From: Microthrixaceae bacterium
GTDB taxonomy: Bacteria; Actinomycetota; Acidimicrobiia; Acidimicrobiales; Microtrichaceae
Length of the DNA: 64,000 bases
Reading direction: 5' to 3'
Assembly (NCBI GenBank): GCA_020637215.1
Contig: JACJWI010000005.1
Location: 186,001-250,000, forward strand
The position numbers were made by a program, and so were the translations under genes. Numbering within the stretch: position 1 is the first letter of the stretch; every line of letters starts with the position of its first letter. The notes beneath the pieces were generated by a model. It saw only the letters and a list, made by a program, of their open reading frames with translations. It searched no databases and was not told the origin of the DNA. Positions 32,758 through 40,381 of this stretch are shown here, piece by piece.

Positions 32758-33354
32758 TCAGTTCCAGGGGCCGCGGGGGACCTGGGGGGTCTCCTGGGTG
32801 GGCGGGTCGCTGAGGTCGACGTCGATGTTGCGCCGCCGCGGTCGCGGAGAGTCCTCGGCGCCGAAGCGCTTCTTCCACGCCCGGCTGATCCACAGTGCCG
32901 TCGCCACCATCCCGATGATGCTGAAGACGGCCATGACCAGGCGCAGCACCGCGCCCGCGCCGGCGGCCGCGGGCTGCGAGCTGATGTTCACCCGCAGGGT
33001 GACCTGGCCGTCGTCGCCGGCGCTCGGGGTCCCCTCCTTGGCGGTGGTGGTCGTGCGCTCCACGTCGCCTCGCTCGACGTCGATCGACTGCGACTCGACG
33101 TCGGCGTCCAGCGAGTGGATGGTGCCGAGGGCGGCGTCGAGGTTGCGCCCCGGCAACGAGAAGGTCAGTGAGATGTCGCCGCGCTGCTCGTCGGTGTCCT
33201 CGGCCACGCGCACCCCGCCCCACGACGGCGCACGCTGCAGCAGGTCCTGGCGCAGCTGGGCGGCCTGGTTGGCGTCCTCCGCCGCGATGTCGACGGTGGC
33301 GTCGGCCTGCTGGACCAGGTCCGAGCACCCGCCGAGGACGAGCGCGACCAGCAC
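32758..33354 (-). CDS. Small lipoprotein with C-terminal membrane segment (LppM/DUF3153-like)
   Basis: 198 residues from the first conventional start codon. The sequence has a lipobox (VLGGC) nine residues in, an extracellular domain with ATVDIAAEDANQAAQLRQDLLQ and DISLTFSLPGRNLDAAL, and one membrane segment (VLRLVMAVFSIIGMVATALWI) followed by a basic, Pro-rich cytoplasmic tail. The shape fits DUF3153/LppM-like proteins of unknown role. The GTG start gives an unusually short signal peptide without positive charges. In-frame upstream codons IRRGVAALALG would complete a normal signal but contain no ATG, GTG or TTG; a CTG at 33111-equivalent distance (base 33411) is the only near-start. Confidence 0.6.
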   Translation of the reverse strand: MLVALVLGGCSDLVQQADATVDIAAEDANQAAQLRQDLLQRAPSWGGVRVAEDTDEQRGDISLTFSLPGRNLDAALGTIHSLDADVESQSIDVERGDVERTTTTAKEGTPSAGDDGQVTLRVNISSQPAAAGAGAVLRLVMAVFSIIGMVATALWISRAWKKRFGAEDSPRPRRRNIDVDLSDPPTQETPQVPRGPWN

Positions 33355-33511
33355 CCCCAGGGCGAGGGCGGCGACGCCTCGTCGGATCGACGGCGCGATG
33401 GAGGTGGCCAGCGGAGCGATCCGACCAGCGTAGGAAGCACCCCGGCGCGGGACGCGGACCCGAGCCGGCTCGGGCCGCAGTTCGACCGCGGGGCCGGCGG
33501 GGCCGGCGGGG

Positions 33512-34330
33512 CTACTCGCCGCGGGCCGCGGCCAGGAACGCGGGGCGTTCGCCGGCGCCGTGGACCCAGACCGAGGATCCGCTCACGTAGGACGCCAGGG
33601 GCGAGGTCAGCCAGCGGCATGCCTGGGCCAGGTCCTCGGGGGTGCCCAGCCGGCCGGCCGGGACCGTCGACGCGACCCGGGCCTGGGCGTCGGCGTCGCC
33701 GTAGTGCAGCTCGGCCTGCTCGGTGGCGATCAGTCCTGCGACGATGCCGACCACCCGCACCTTGGGCGCCCACTCCACCGCCAGCGACTCGGTCAGGTTG
33801 ATCAGGCCGGCCTTGGCCGCTCCGTAGGCCGCGGTCCCCGGCGAAGGACGGGTGCCCGACACCGAGGCGATGTTCACGATCACGCCGCCGGCGCCGGCCT
33901 GCATGTGGTGGTTGGCGCGCTGCGCGACGTGCAGCGGTGCCAGCAGGTTCAGCCGGACGATCGACTCGCTGAAGCGGGGCGACGCGGTGGCGGCGTCGGC
34001 CTCGGGTGCTCCGCCGGCGTTGTTGATGACGACGTCGACGGTGCCGTGGCGTTCGACGGCGGCGTCGACGACCGCCGCGGCCTGCTCGGGATCTCGGACG
34101 TCCGCGGCGACGAACGACGCGGTGCGGCCGCCCGCGCTCGGGAGCCGGTCCGGCTCGGTGCGTCCGCAGGTGACCACCTCGGCACCCCAACCGAGGAAGC
34201 GCTCGACCAGGACCCTCCCGATGCCCTTGGTGCCGCCGGTGACGACGACGACGCGGCCGGTGTGGTCGAGTGCGTCGTCGGACGTGTCGCCGGCGTGGGG
34301 GTCAGGTGTCGTCGGGTCGTGGTCCTGCAC
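33512..34330 (-). CDS. Short-chain dehydrogenase/reductase
   Basis: 272-residue NAD(P)-dependent oxidoreductase with a Rossmann fold. Cofactor motif TGGTKGIG at residues 31-38, NNAGG near 103-107, and catalytic Ser156, Tyr169 and Lys173 (SPGTAAYGAAKAG). The C-terminal half has VVGIVAGLIATEQAEL and GSSVWVHGAGE. It is divergent from a hydrolase and an echA20-like gene; in Mycobacterium tuberculosis an SDR pair is likewise divergent from echA20. Oxidation of a hydroxyl on a steroid-derived CoA ester is a reasonable guess. The GTG has TACCGT seven bases upstream. Confidence 0.88.
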   Translation of the reverse strand: MQDHDPTTPDPHAGDTSDDALDHTGRVVVVTGGTKGIGRVLVERFLGWGAEVVTCGRTEPDRLPSAGGRTASFVAADVRDPEQAAAVVDAAVERHGTVDVVINNAGGAPEADAATASPRFSESIVRLNLLAPLHVAQRANHHMQAGAGGVIVNIASVSGTRPSPGTAAYGAAKAGLINLTESLAVEWAPKVRVVGIVAGLIATEQAELHYGDADAQARVASTVPAGRLGTPEDLAQACRWLTSPLASYVSGSSVWVHGAGERPAFLAAARGE

Positions 34331-34337
34331 GGCCGAG

Positions 34338-34343
34338 ACGGTA
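34338..34343 (-). promoter_or_regulatory. -10 hexamer TACCGT, leaderless-type
   Basis: On the minus strand TACCGT ends seven bases before the GTG of the SDR gene. Confidence 0.5.
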
Positions 34344-34389
34344 CCCCGACCGGGTCGCGGTCCCCGGTGACAGCCGACCGCGGGCTCCG

Positions 34390-34395
34390 TAGCGT
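34390..34395 (+). promoter_or_regulatory. -10 hexamer TAGCGT, leaderless-type
   Basis: TAGCGT ends eight bases before the ATG of the hydrolase gene at 34404, back to back with the SDR promoter. Confidence 0.5.
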
Positions 34396-34403
34396 CGCGC
34401 CCG

Positions 34404-35405
34404 ATGGCGGCAGGTGACGCGACGGGACCGGCGGGCGCTCGGCTGGGTTCGGACCCGGGCGCGCTCGAGGCGGTCGCGGTCCAGTTCGAGTCCGCCGCCC
34501 GCTTCCTGCGGGCCGGGCCGCTGGCCCGACCGTCGCCCGCCGCGCACGCCATGGAGCGTTGGACGGGCCGGGACGCCGATGCGCTCCTGGCGCGACTGGG
34601 TGAGGTCACCTCGGCCCGCCGACGGGTGGCGGTCGAGCTCGAGGGGCGTGCCGACGTGCTGCGCCGTGCCGCCCGAACGCAGCGGCAGGCCTCCTCCGGT
34701 GGGCGGTCCGTGCGGGTGCGGGTCGACCTGCCCGCCGGCGGCGGCCGGCTCGTCCAGCGGGTCGGCCCCATGGCGGCGCCGATCGTGGTGGTGATCGTGC
34801 CCGGGGTCGGGACGGATCCCGCCGACCGGGAGCGGCTCGCCGACGCCGCAACTCGGATGTGGGACCACATGGCGGGCCACGTCGACCGCTCCGACGACGT
34901 CGCGGTCGTGTCGTGGCTCGGCTACGACCCGCCCGACGTGGTGCCCGGAGCTCTCGACGTCCGGGCTGCCGACGATGGTGCCGCCGCTCTCGTCGGCGAG
35001 GTCCGGTCCCTGCGCGCCGGCGGAGCCGAGAGGGTGATCGTGGTCGGCCACAGCTACGGCGGGGTGGTCGCCGGTCGGGCGCTGCTCGCCGGCATGGACG
35101 CCGATGCCGTCGTCTACATGGGCGCTCCCGGCCTCGGCGCACCGGGGGTTCTCGAAGCGGCGGCGGAACGGGGGGTGGAGCTGCGCGCCGTGCGGGCACC
35201 CGCTGACCCGATCGGCGTCGTGGCTGGCGCGGCCCCCGGTCTGTACGGACCCGACGGGGTGGGCGCCGTGCCGTCGCTGCCGCACACCGGGCGCGGCCAC
35301 AGTGCCTACCTGAGCGACGCCGTCCTCCTCGATGCCGTCGCCGGCCTGGCGGTCGGTCCCGGGTCGCCGACGGGGCGGGGGACTGGGTACCGTCGGCGAC
35401 CGTGA
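34404..35405 (+). CDS. DUF1023-like alpha/beta hydrolase
   Basis: 333 residues. The N-terminal 110 residues are helical and Ala/Arg-rich (AVAVQFESAARFLRAG, RRRVAVELEGRADVLRRAAR), as in WXG-like or DUF1023 N-terminal helices. The hydrolase part has VVVIVPGVGTDPADR, AVVSWLGYDPPD and the nucleophile elbow VVGHSYGGVVAGRALL (Ser). The base is probably His in LPHTGRGHSAYL. DUF1023 proteins are actinobacterial and uncharacterised; many act at the cell envelope. The stop overlaps the next start as GTGA, so it is coupled to the enoyl-CoA hydratase gene. Confidence 0.8.
   Translation: MAAGDATGPAGARLGSDPGALEAVAVQFESAARFLRAGPLARPSPAAHAMERWTGRDADALLARLGEVTSARRRVAVELEGRADVLRRAARTQRQASSGGRSVRVRVDLPAGGGRLVQRVGPMAAPIVVVIVPGVGTDPADRERLADAATRMWDHMAGHVDRSDDVAVVSWLGYDPPDVVPGALDVRAADDGAAALVGEVRSLRAGGAERVIVVGHSYGGVVAGRALLAGMDADAVVYMGAPGLGAPGVLEAAAERGVELRAVRAPADPIGVVAGAAPGLYGPDGVGAVPSLPHTGRGHSAYLSDAVLLDAVAGLAVGPGSPTGRGTGYRRRP
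35388..35393 (+). promoter_or_regulatory. -10 hexamer TACCGT upstream of the echA20-like gene
   Basis: TACCGT ends eight bases before the GTG at 35402, within the 3' end of the hydrolase gene; a possible internal leaderless promoter. Confidence 0.35.
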
Positions 35406-36160
35406 GCATCACCACGAACATCTCCGACGGCGTCGCCGAGGTCGTCATGGACAACCCGCCGGTCAACGCGCTGACCGTGGCCGGCTGGTTCGAGCTGGCC
35501 GACGTCGTGACCCGCGCCGGGCGCGACCCGCAGGTCGGGGCGCTGGTGCTGCGCGCCGAGGGCAAGGGGTTCAACGCGGGTGTCGACATCAAGGAGATGC
35601 AGAACACCGAGGGCTTCGACGCCCTCATCGGTGCCAACCGGGGCTGCTACGCCGCGTTCAAGGCGGTCTACGAGTGCGAGGTCCCGGTGATCGCCGCGGT
35701 GCACGACTTCTGCCTGGGTGGCGGCATCGGCCTGGTCGGCAACGCCGACATCATCGTCGCGGCCGAGGGGACGTCGTTCGGCCTGCCCGAGGTCAACCAG
35801 GGGGCGCTCGGCGCGGCGACGCACCTGGCGCGCCTGGTGCCCCAGCACCGGATGCGCGAGATGGTGTACACCGCCGAGCCGATCGACGTGTCGCTGCTGG
35901 CGGCGTGGGGGTCGGTCAGCCGGGTCGTGCCCCGCGAGGAGCTGCGTGACGCCGCGTTCGAGGTCGCGGCCAGGATCTGCACCAAGAGCCGGTCGGTCAT
36001 CCGTCGGGCCAAGGAGTCGCTGAACGGGATCGACCCCGTCGACGTGAACCGCAGCTACCGCTTCGAGCAGGGGTTCACCTTCGAGCTGAACCTGACCGGG
36101 GTCAGCGACGAGGCCCGCGACGCCTTCGTCGAGAAGCGCGACGCCGACTACTCGTCCTGA
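35402..36160 (+). CDS. echA20: Enoyl-CoA hydratase/isomerase family protein, EchA20-like
   Basis: 252-residue crotonase-fold protein. Oxyanion-hole segments are FNAGVDIKEMQ and LGGGIGLVGNADI. The region that holds the second catalytic Glu in normal enoyl-CoA hydratases reads PEVNQGALGAATHL here, so ordinary hydratase chemistry is doubtful. In mycobacteria EchA20 opens the last D ring of a steroid-derived CoA ester by hydrolysis. The match in length and motifs, the divergent SDR next door and the ipdABC genes 1.4 kb downstream support the same role here. Exact orthology needs a tree. Confidence 0.8.
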   Translation: MSITTNISDGVAEVVMDNPPVNALTVAGWFELADVVTRAGRDPQVGALVLRAEGKGFNAGVDIKEMQNTEGFDALIGANRGCYAAFKAVYECEVPVIAAVHDFCLGGGIGLVGNADIIVAAEGTSFGLPEVNQGALGAATHLARLVPQHRMREMVYTAEPIDVSLLAAWGSVSRVVPREELRDAAFEVAARICTKSRSVIRRAKESLNGIDPVDVNRSYRFEQGFTFELNLTGVSDEARDAFVEKRDADYSS

Positions 36161-36189
36161 CGCCTCCGACGGCCCACTCCCATCACTTC

Positions 36190-36241
36190 CGTTCTGTAGT
36201 GCGAGATCCAGGCGTTCGCCTGGATCTCGCACTACAGAACG
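36190..36241. repeat. 52-bp perfect palindrome (family B, copy 2)
   Basis: 25-base arms starting CGTTCTGTAGTGCGAGATCC pair perfectly across a TT centre. Copy 1 at 26565 differs at the centre (AA) and by one arm base. It again lies between convergent genes, 12 bases before a minus-strand stop codon. Confidence 0.88.
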
Positions 36242-36253
36242 GGGTTCCGGGGG

Positions 36254-36832
36254 TCAGGGCGTGGTGGTGGTGGCGCCCCCGCAGGTGGTGGCCACGGCCT
36301 TCTGGTAGTTCGTGAAGGCCTGGACCACCTTGGCATCCGAGATCGCCTTGGGGACCTTGAGGAGCCAGTCGGGGCTCCACTGGGCCGCCTCGCCCTCGGC
36401 CACCAGGTCGGTGGCGGCCTGACGCAGCACCGCGGCGTCGCCGGCCGCGGCCGGTGGCGCGCTGTCCGCCGCGCTGGTGAACAGCCCGGCGATCACCTTC
36501 ACCCCGCGCTGGGTCTGCTCGGCGTTGATGGGTGTCGGCAGGCTGGAGGCCGGGGCGAAGGCGGTGACGATCCGGCACGGGTCGTTGCCGGCGTTGGCGA
36601 TCATCGCCTCGGCGGTAGCGGCCTGCTTGTCGAAGTCCGCGTCGTCGACCGTCGACGGTGCGGCCACCGACGTGCTCGGCGCCGTGGTCGACGATCGCGC
36701 CGATGTGTCGTCGTCGCCGGAGCAGGAGACCCCGGCGGCGACCAGACAGGCGATCCCGACCGCAGCGACGGCGCCACGGGCGCCACGTGCGCCTCGACCG
36801 GTTCGCATCGACAGCGGGGAGCGACGGGTCAC
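36254..36832 (-). CDS. Small lipoprotein, paralogue of the upstream gene
   Basis: 192 residues. Signal peptide with basic start (VTRRSPLSMRTGRGARG), hydrophobic core and lipobox Cys37 (AAGVSC), then SGDDD and a Ser/Thr-rich linker. The folded part begins at DDADFDKQAATAEAMI and contains NDPCRIV and a late Cys (TTCGG), which may pair as a disulfide. A matching ADFDAALSQAQKAL...DDPCKIM arrangement is in the neighbour, so the two arose by duplication. Function unknown; extracellular face of the membrane. The GTG overlaps the upstream stop as GTGA. Confidence 0.75.
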   Translation of the reverse strand: MTRRSPLSMRTGRGARGARGAVAAVGIACLVAAGVSCSGDDDTSARSSTTAPSTSVAAPSTVDDADFDKQAATAEAMIANAGNDPCRIVTAFAPASSLPTPINAEQTQRGVKVIAGLFTSAADSAPPAAAGDAAVLRQAATDLVAEGEAAQWSPDWLLKVPKAISDAKVVQAFTNYQKAVATTCGGATTTTP

Positions 36833-37389
36833 TTGGCCTCGGTGGTGGAGGTCGGCGTGCACTTCTGGGTGAGCTCGCCGGTGATCTTGGAGGAGGCCTC
36901 GGTGTAGGCCTCGTTGTCCTTGATCGCCTTGGGCTGCTGCATGAACTCCTCGGACCAGTTCGCCTGCTCGCCCTCCTTCTCGATGGCGTCAGCGGCGTCG
37001 CGCAGCTTGTCGGCCTCGGCCGACAGCTCCGGCGAGGCGGAGTCGGCCATGGCCCGGATGGCGTCGAGTGCGATCCTGGCCGCCTGCTCACGCTGCTCGG
37101 GAGTGGTGGCCCCGGACATCGCGGTGCTCATGGTGGTGGCGGCCTCCATGATCTTGCACGGGTCGTCCTTGGCGCCCTCGAGCGCCTTCTGGGCCTGGCT
37201 CAGGGCGGCGTCGAAGTCGGCGGGCGCCACGGTGGACGAACCCGCCTCGGAGTCGTCGTCGGACTTCTTGGTCGTGGTCGTCTTGTCGGAGTCCTTGTCG
37301 GCGGAGTCGTCGGAGCTGCACGACCCGGCGACGAACGCGACCACCGCCAACAGGGCGATGAACGGGAGGAGGATGGGGCGACGGCGCAT
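36829..37389 (-). CDS. Small lipoprotein, paralogue of the downstream gene
   Basis: 186 residues. Signal MRRRPILLPFIALLAVVAFV, lipobox Cys24 (AGSC), then an acidic/Thr/Lys-rich linker (DKTTTTKKSDDD) and a helical domain with ADFDAALSQAQKALEG, DDPCKIMEA and a C-terminal Cys (LTQKCTP). The pair forms a two-gene minus-strand operon divergent from ipdABC and separated from it by a 171-base interval holding the TCTGACG palindrome. Whether that site also controls the lipoproteins is not known. Confidence 0.78.
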   Translation of the reverse strand: MRRRPILLPFIALLAVVAFVAGSCSSDDSADKDSDKTTTTKKSDDDSEAGSSTVAPADFDAALSQAQKALEGAKDDPCKIMEAATTMSTAMSGATTPEQREQAARIALDAIRAMADSASPELSAEADKLRDAADAIEKEGEQANWSEEFMQQPKAIKDNEAYTEASSKITGELTQKCTPTSTTEAK

Positions 37390-37502
37390 GGTGGTCCTTG
37401 GGGGGTTCGGCGTCGAGATGTCCCTCCGACGCTACCGGCACCGGCGGTCAGGTGCGCGCGTCGCCGGGTTCCTTCTCAGGTGGTCCCTCCGGTACGGTCC
37501 CA

Positions 37503-37519
37503 TCTGACGCCGCGTCAGA
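37503..37519. promoter_or_regulatory. Palindrome TCTGACG-CCG-CGTCAGA upstream of ipdA, candidate TetR operator
   Basis: Perfect 7-3-7 palindrome 41 bases before the ipdA start in the divergent interval with the lipoprotein pair. Same motif as at 28367 and 45399. Confidence 0.75.
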
Positions 37520-37560
37520 AAGCTCGGTCGCGGCGGAGCCGACCACCGGAGGAGAGACAG

Positions 37561-38457
37561 GTGCCAGGGCCCGACAAGAGGTGCACCGAGGACGAGGTGG
37601 TGGCCGAGCTGCGCTCGGGCATGACGATCGGCATCGGCGGGTGGGCGAGCCGGCGCAAGCCCATGTCCATCATCCGGGCGATCCTCCGCTCGGATCTGAC
37701 CGACCTGACCGTCGTCGCCTACGGCGGACCCGACGTGGGCCTGTTGTGCCGCTCCGGTCACGCATCGAAGGTGATCTCCGGGTTCGTGTCGCTCGACACG
37801 ATCCCGCTCGAGCCGCACTACCGGGCGGCGCGGCAGTCCGGATCGATCTGGGCCGAGGAGCTCGACGAGGGCATGTTCCTGTCGGGCCTGCAGGCCGCGG
37901 CGTGGCGCCTGCCGTTCCTGCCCACCCGGGCCGGCCTCGGCTCCGACGTCCCCCGGGTGATGCCGCACATCACCACGGTGCGCTCGCCGTACCCCGATCC
38001 CGACACCGGCGAGCACGAGGAGCTGATCGCGGCGCCGGCCCTGCGGCTCGACGTCGCACTGGTCCACCAGCACCGGGCCGACGCCTCGGGCAACGCCGTG
38101 TGGCTGGGCGAGGACCCGTACTTCGACGACATCATGGTGCGCGCCGCTGAGCGGTCCTTCGTGTCCTGCGAGAAGGTGCTGCCCACCGCCGAGCTCGGCG
38201 AGGGCACCGACGTCACCCACCACAGCATCTCCCGCATGGACGTGACCGGCGTCGTCGAGGCGCCGGGCGGGGCGCACTTCACCGAGTGCCTGCCCGACTA
38301 CGGCCGCGACGAGGCGTTCCAGCGCCACTACGCCGGCTCCGCCCGCTCCGACGAGGCGTGGGCCGAGTTCTCGGAGCGGTTCGTGCAGGTGGACGAGGAG
38401 ACCTACCGGGCGCACGTCCGGGAGCTGGCCGCCGCGGCAGAGGAGGGCGACAAGTGA
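37561..38457 (+). CDS. ipdA: IpdA, alpha subunit of steroid-ring CoA hydrolase (CoA-transferase family)
   Basis: 298 residues, CoA-transferase family I alpha-type fold. Clear start segment EDEVVAELRSGMTIGIGGWASRRKPMSIIRAILRS, then VVAYGGPDVGLLCRSG and DVALVHQHRADASGNAVW. In mycobacteria and rhodococci IpdA and IpdB form a ring-cleaving hydrolase that opens the last steroid ring (C ring) of COCHEA-CoA, not a transferase. The order ipdA-ipdB-ipdC with GTGA overlaps is as in those bacteria. The GTG has a strong GGAGGAG site. The TCTGACG palindrome upstream suggests TetR control. Confidence 0.92.
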   Translation: MPGPDKRCTEDEVVAELRSGMTIGIGGWASRRKPMSIIRAILRSDLTDLTVVAYGGPDVGLLCRSGHASKVISGFVSLDTIPLEPHYRAARQSGSIWAEELDEGMFLSGLQAAAWRLPFLPTRAGLGSDVPRVMPHITTVRSPYPDPDTGEHEELIAAPALRLDVALVHQHRADASGNAVWLGEDPYFDDIMVRAAERSFVSCEKVLPTAELGEGTDVTHHSISRMDVTGVVEAPGGAHFTECLPDYGRDEAFQRHYAGSARSDEAWAEFSERFVQVDEETYRAHVRELAAAAEEGDK

Positions 38458-39248
38458 GCGATCCCCGACGGGCCGACGTCTGCGCCGTGGCCATCGCCGA
38501 GGCCTTCCGCGGCGACGGCGAGAGCCTCTGCAACCCGATCGGCAACCTGCCGTTGATCGGGGGCCGACTGGCGGCGGCCACCTTCGAACCGCACCTGGCG
38601 CTGACCGACGGCTTCTACACGCTGATCGACAACGTGCCCGCCGTCGGCCTGTCCGAAGACGAGCGGCAGGCCCAGCGGGTCATCGGTCGCTGGAACCCGT
38701 ACCGCGAGATGTTCGGTCTGCTGTGGCACGGCCGGCGTCACGTCATGATGGGTGCCACCCAGGTCGACCGGTTCGGCAACCAGAACATCGCCGCGATCGG
38801 CGACTGGCACCAGCCCCGCTCGCAGCTGCTCGGGTTCCGGGGCGCGCCCGGCAACACGATCAACCACACCACCAGCTACTGGGTGCCCAACCACTCGCCC
38901 AAGGTGTTCGTCGAGGCCGTCGACGTCGTCTGCGGCATCGGTTATGACCGGGCCGCCGAGCTCGGCCCGACCAGCTCGCGGTTCCACGAGATCCGCCGGG
39001 TCGTGTCCAACCTGGGCGTGTTCGACTTCGTCGCCGCGGGCTCCGACGGAGGGGACGCCGTCCCCACCATGCGCCTGGCGTCGGTGCACCCCGGCGTGAG
39101 CGTGGACCAGGTGGTCGAGGCGACCGGCTTCGAGCTGCAGGTCCCCGAGCACGTCCCGACCAGCCGCGGTCCCGAAGGTGCCGAGGTCGAGGAGCTCGAG
39201 CGCATCGATCCCGGCGGGCTCCGCTTCCGAGAGGTCCCCGACGAGTGA
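38454..39248 (+). CDS. ipdB: IpdB, beta subunit of steroid-ring CoA hydrolase
   Basis: 264 residues, CoA-transferase beta-type fold. Landmarks: FRGDGESLCNPIGNLPLIGGRLA, GFYTLIDNVPAVG, GATQVDRFGNQNIAAIGDW, FRGAPGNTINHTTSYWVPNHSP and VVSNLGVFDF. The partner of IpdA; the active site lies at the interface and the complex cleaves a steroid-derived ring thioester. GTGA overlap with ipdA ensures equal translation. Confidence 0.92.
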   Translation: MSDPRRADVCAVAIAEAFRGDGESLCNPIGNLPLIGGRLAAATFEPHLALTDGFYTLIDNVPAVGLSEDERQAQRVIGRWNPYREMFGLLWHGRRHVMMGATQVDRFGNQNIAAIGDWHQPRSQLLGFRGAPGNTINHTTSYWVPNHSPKVFVEAVDVVCGIGYDRAAELGPTSSRFHEIRRVVSNLGVFDFVAAGSDGGDAVPTMRLASVHPGVSVDQVVEATGFELQVPEHVPTSRGPEGAEVEELERIDPGGLRFREVPDE

Positions 39249-40381
39249 GCACCCCGACCGGCCCCGATGCTGCTCCGAACGGATCGGAGCCGGCCCGCCA
39301 CCCGGCGCTGAGCACGCGGGCCTGTGATCTGTTCGGGGTGCGCTACCCGCTGGTGCAGACCGGAATGGGGTGGGTCTCCGGTGCCCGCCTGACCGCGGCG
39401 ACCGCGGCGGCCGGCGGTCTGGGGATACTCGCCTCGGCCACCATGACCCTCGACGAGCTCGGTGCGGCGATCGACAAGGTCGCGTCGCGCACGTCGAACC
39501 CGTTCGGGGTGAACCTGCTGCCCAACCAGCCCGACGCCGCGGAGCGGATCTCGCTGATCGTCGACCGCGGGGTGAGGGTTGCCAGCTTCGCGGCCGCGCC
39601 GCGGCCCGAGCAGGTGCAGCGCCTCCGCGACGCCGGCGTGGTCACGATCGTCACCGTCGGCGCCAAGCGCCACGCCCAGAAGGTCGCCGAGATCGGGGTC
39701 AGCGCCGTGATCGCCCAGGGCGGCGAGGGTGGCGGTCACACCGGCTCGGTGCCCACGTCGCTGCTGCTGCCCGAGGTGGTCGACGGGGTGGCGGGCACCG
39801 ACGTGGTCGTGCTGGCCGCCGGGGGCTTCTCCGACGGTCGCGGGCTCGCCGCCGCCCTGGCCTGGGGGGCCGACGGCGTGGCGATGGGGACCCGGTTCCT
39901 GCTCACCGCCGAGAGCCACGTCCCCGACCACGTCAAGGACCTCTACCTGGGGACCCCGCTCACCGGCACGGTCGTCACCACCGCCATCGACGGAGCCCCG
40001 CAGCGGGTGATCCGCACCGCCATGATCGACGCGCTGGAGCGTTCGCCGGGCCTGCTGCGGTTCCCCCGCGCGGCTGGCAACGCGTGGCGCTTCGCCCGTC
40101 AGGCCGGAGTGTCGTTGCCCGACCTGGCCCGCTCTGGTGTGCAGATGCACAAGGACCAGGAGCTGTCGTGGTCGCAGGTGGCCCTGGCCGCGAACGCCCC
40201 GATGATGACCCGGGCGTCGGTCGTCGACGGCGACGTCGAGGTCGGCATCCTGCCGACCGGTCAGGTCGTCGGGGTCATCGACGAGCTGCCGACGGTCGCC
40301 GGACTGCTCGAGCGGATCATGGACCAGGCCGACGGAGCCCTCAGTCGGCTGTGCGGACCGTCTCCGGAACCGTCGACCTGA
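39245..40381 (+). CDS. ipdC: IpdC-like flavoprotein (nitronate monooxygenase family)
   Basis: 378-residue FMN-binding TIM-barrel of the nitronate monooxygenase/2-nitropropane dioxygenase family. Motifs: YPLVQTGMGWVSGARLTAATAAAGGLGIL, NPFGVNLLPNQPDA, VIAQGGEGGGHTGSVPTSLLLPEVVD and VVLAAGGFSDGRGLAAALAWGADGVAMGTRFL (FMN phosphate site). In actinobacterial steroid degradation IpdC acts on a HIP-CoA-derived intermediate before ring opening. It is coupled to ipdB by GTGA. The last 41 bases overlap the 3' end of the opposite-strand GGDEF-EAL gene. Confidence 0.9.
   Translation: MSTPTGPDAAPNGSEPARHPALSTRACDLFGVRYPLVQTGMGWVSGARLTAATAAAGGLGILASATMTLDELGAAIDKVASRTSNPFGVNLLPNQPDAAERISLIVDRGVRVASFAAAPRPEQVQRLRDAGVVTIVTVGAKRHAQKVAEIGVSAVIAQGGEGGGHTGSVPTSLLLPEVVDGVAGTDVVVLAAGGFSDGRGLAAALAWGADGVAMGTRFLLTAESHVPDHVKDLYLGTPLTGTVVTTAIDGAPQRVIRTAMIDALERSPGLLRFPRAAGNAWRFARQAGVSLPDLARSGVQMHKDQELSWSQVALAANAPMMTRASVVDGDVEVGILPTGQVVGVIDELPTVAGLLERIMDQADGALSRLCGPSPEPST

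Noticed and set aside
37390..37560. KstR or KstR2 operator before ipdA
   Set aside because: Neither the TnnAACnnGTTnnA nor the AnCAAGnnCTTGnT pattern was seen; the TCTGACG palindrome is different.
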